64,000 bases of DNA from Blastococcus sp. TF02A-30 (GTDB lineage: Bacteria; Actinomycetota; Actinomycetes; Mycobacteriales; Geodermatophilaceae). A program made the translations under genes and the position numbers. Shown in pieces: positions 63,030 through 64,000 of this stretch (position 1 is its first letter; the number at the start of each line of letters is the position of its first letter). The notes beneath the pieces are model-generated. The model did no database searches and was not told where the DNA came from. It worked only from the letters and a program-made list of their open reading frames with translations. The stretch lies in the NCBI RefSeq assembly GCF_003319185.1, contig NZ_QOHJ01000009.1, positions 62,001 through 126,000 on the forward strand, in the 5' to 3' direction.

Positions 63030-63233
63030 TCGATGGTGAACCGCGACGTGCTCGAACCGGTGTCGTCCAGGGCAAGAGCGCGCAGGCTGCCGCAGAATGC
63101 TGACGCCGGCACCCGGGTCGCCCGCCCTGCACTACGCTCTCACGCCGCATCTCGCCTGGTCGGCGGCGGGCACGATCGTCCGGCCCCCGTCCCCCCACGC
63201 ACCTTTAGGCCCACAGGAAGAGGCTCCATCCAG

Positions 63234-63950
63234 ATGATCCAGCGGCGAGGGCAGCTCCCCAAGGCCTCGGACATCGTGGTCGAGGCCATCCGCCAGAAGA
63301 TCCTCGTCGAACGGCTGCCGGTCGGCACCCGTCTGCCGTCGGAAGCGGAGCTCGTGGAGGAGTACGGGCTCGGGCGGGTCACCGTGCGGGAGGCGCTGCG
63401 CATCCTCGAGCGGGACGGCCTGGTCGACGTCCGGCGTGGTCCGCACGGTGGGCTGTTCGTGCGGCACGCGGACATCGCGCAGGTCAGCGACGCGCTGGCG
63501 CTCATGTTCGCCTTGCGGAACACGACCCTCGGTGAGTTCGCCGCCTTCCGCCTCGCGGTGGAGCCGGAGGTCGCCCGGCTGGCGGCCCTCAACGCCACCG
63601 ACGAGCAGCGCGCCGCGCTCGTCGCGGCAGCCTCCGACGAGCCTCCGGTGCTGCAGCGCACGGCCGACCTGCACAGCATGATCGCCGAGGCGTGCGGCAA
63701 CGACGTGCACGAGATGGTGCTCAAGGGCCTGCACGTCTCCCTGGCCCACCACTTCCGGCGCGAGCTGATCACCGACGAGCACAAGGCCGGCACCGGCCGG
63801 GCGCACCGCAAGATCGCCGGGTGCATCGCGGCCGGGGACGCCGAGGGGGCGCAGCGCGCGATGACCAAGCACCTCGAGGTCTACGCCGCCTACATCCGGG
63901 ACAACGGCCTCGAGTCCGAGCCGATCGTCCCCTCCGGTCCGCAGCGCTGA
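63234..63950 (+). CDS. FadR/GntR family transcriptional regulator
   Basis: 238 residues from ATG 63234; the reading frame continues upstream to 63033 without support. Winged helix: ASDIVVEAIRQKILVERLPVGTRLPSEAELVEEYGLGRVTVREALRILERDGLVDVRRGPHGGLFVR, the GntR signature. The FCD ligand domain follows (FAAFRLAVEPEVARLAALN, DLHSMIAEACGNDVHEMVLKGLH, HRKIAGCIAAGDAEGAQRAMTKHLEVYAAYI) with metal-binding His/Asp residues. It probably controls the island, binding an acid or acyl-CoA intermediate. 204 bases without a gene precede it. Confidence 0.88.
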   Translation: MIQRRGQLPKASDIVVEAIRQKILVERLPVGTRLPSEAELVEEYGLGRVTVREALRILERDGLVDVRRGPHGGLFVRHADIAQVSDALALMFALRNTTLGEFAAFRLAVEPEVARLAALNATDEQRAALVAAASDEPPVLQRTADLHSMIAEACGNDVHEMVLKGLHVSLAHHFRRELITDEHKAGTGRAHRKIAGCIAAGDAEGAQRAMTKHLEVYAAYIRDNGLESEPIVPSGPQR

Positions 63951-64000
63951 GCTGACCGACCGGCACCCGTCCGGCGTCCCCGGCGCACGGACCCACTCAT

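Noticed and set aside
63033..63233. Extended N-terminus (67 more residues) for the FadR-type regulator
   Set aside because: The added stretch is Arg/Pro-rich, has no homology-like features and no Shine-Dalgarno; ATG 63234 gives the normal GntR start.
63769..64000. A minus-strand gene starting at the right edge
   Set aside because: The frame from 64000 and that at 63769-63996 have only Arg/Gly/Pro-rich shadow content opposite the FadR gene; no support for a gene beginning here.

Overview
The window is about 64 kb of very GC-rich, densely packed DNA, most likely chromosomal, from a motile, spore-forming-lineage-type actinobacterium. Supporting signs are frequent GTG, TTG and even CTG starts, many 4-base ATGA/GTGA gene overlaps, promoters that place the -10 box about 6 bases from the start codon (leaderless genes), a Bpa-type proteasome activator ending in GQYL, a GuaB1-type protein, a FolP2-type protein, and a fadA2-fabG4-htdX order as in mycobacteria. 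The combination fits Geodermatophilaceae (Blastococcus/Geodermatophilus/Modestobacter) best, but the family placement is inference. I see no rRNA, tRNA, CRISPR array, phage gene or transposase.

Layout. 1-7.3 kb: end of a MocR-like regulator, an AraC regulator diverging from a VOC protein, then a leftward operon of two diguanylate cyclases and LarC, in which the second cyclase is fused to a LarB (nickel-pincer cofactor) domain lacking both catalytic residues of characterised LarB. 7.3-17.3 kb: housekeeping (pheA, a ketopantoate-reductase-like gene, an MMPL exporter with its divergent MarR regulator, a GroES-like protein, a small zincin, guaB1, serS, two HAD phosphatases). 17.3-31 kb: a chemoreceptor behind a flagellar-sigma-type promoter, bpa, PLP enzyme, quinone reductase, AraC regulator, acyl-CoA synthetase, folP2, HU, aldo/keto reductase, two tandem DUF1059 genes too short to be found easily. 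30-34 kb: an EAL phosphodiesterase diverging from a GAF-PAS-GAF-GAF-PP2C phosphatase. 34-41.8 kb: a fatty-acid oxidation locus with a TetR regulator. 41.9-47.5 kb: an oligopeptide/nickel-class ABC transporter operon, including a 27-codon repeat mini-ORF bridging the two permeases. 47.8-63.95 kb: a catabolic island with a Liv-type importer, a split acyl-CoA dehydrogenase, an ADP-forming acyl-CoA ligase, a 4-hydroxyacetophenone-monooxygenase-type Baeyer-Villiger enzyme, a crotonase lacking one catalytic Glu, four SDRs and a FadR regulator.

How the genes work together. The island reads as one pathway: import of a small hydrophobic or acidic compound, SDR oxidation of alcohols to ketones, Baeyer-Villiger insertion of oxygen, CoA activation by the ADP-forming ligase, then dehydrogenation and hydration/isomerisation. 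No esterase or lactonase is in view, so the pathway may continue past 64 kb. The signalling genes (two GGDEF, one EAL, one PP2C, one MCP) suggest control of motility or biofilm.

The intergenic spaces are unusually rich in palindromes. One family (core CTTTCGGTACCGAAAG) occurs seven times, a second (GATCATCG arms) three times, and there are several single long hairpins. The only stretch above 300 bases without a gene is 47495-47817, which holds one of these repeats and the probable promoter/operator of the importer.
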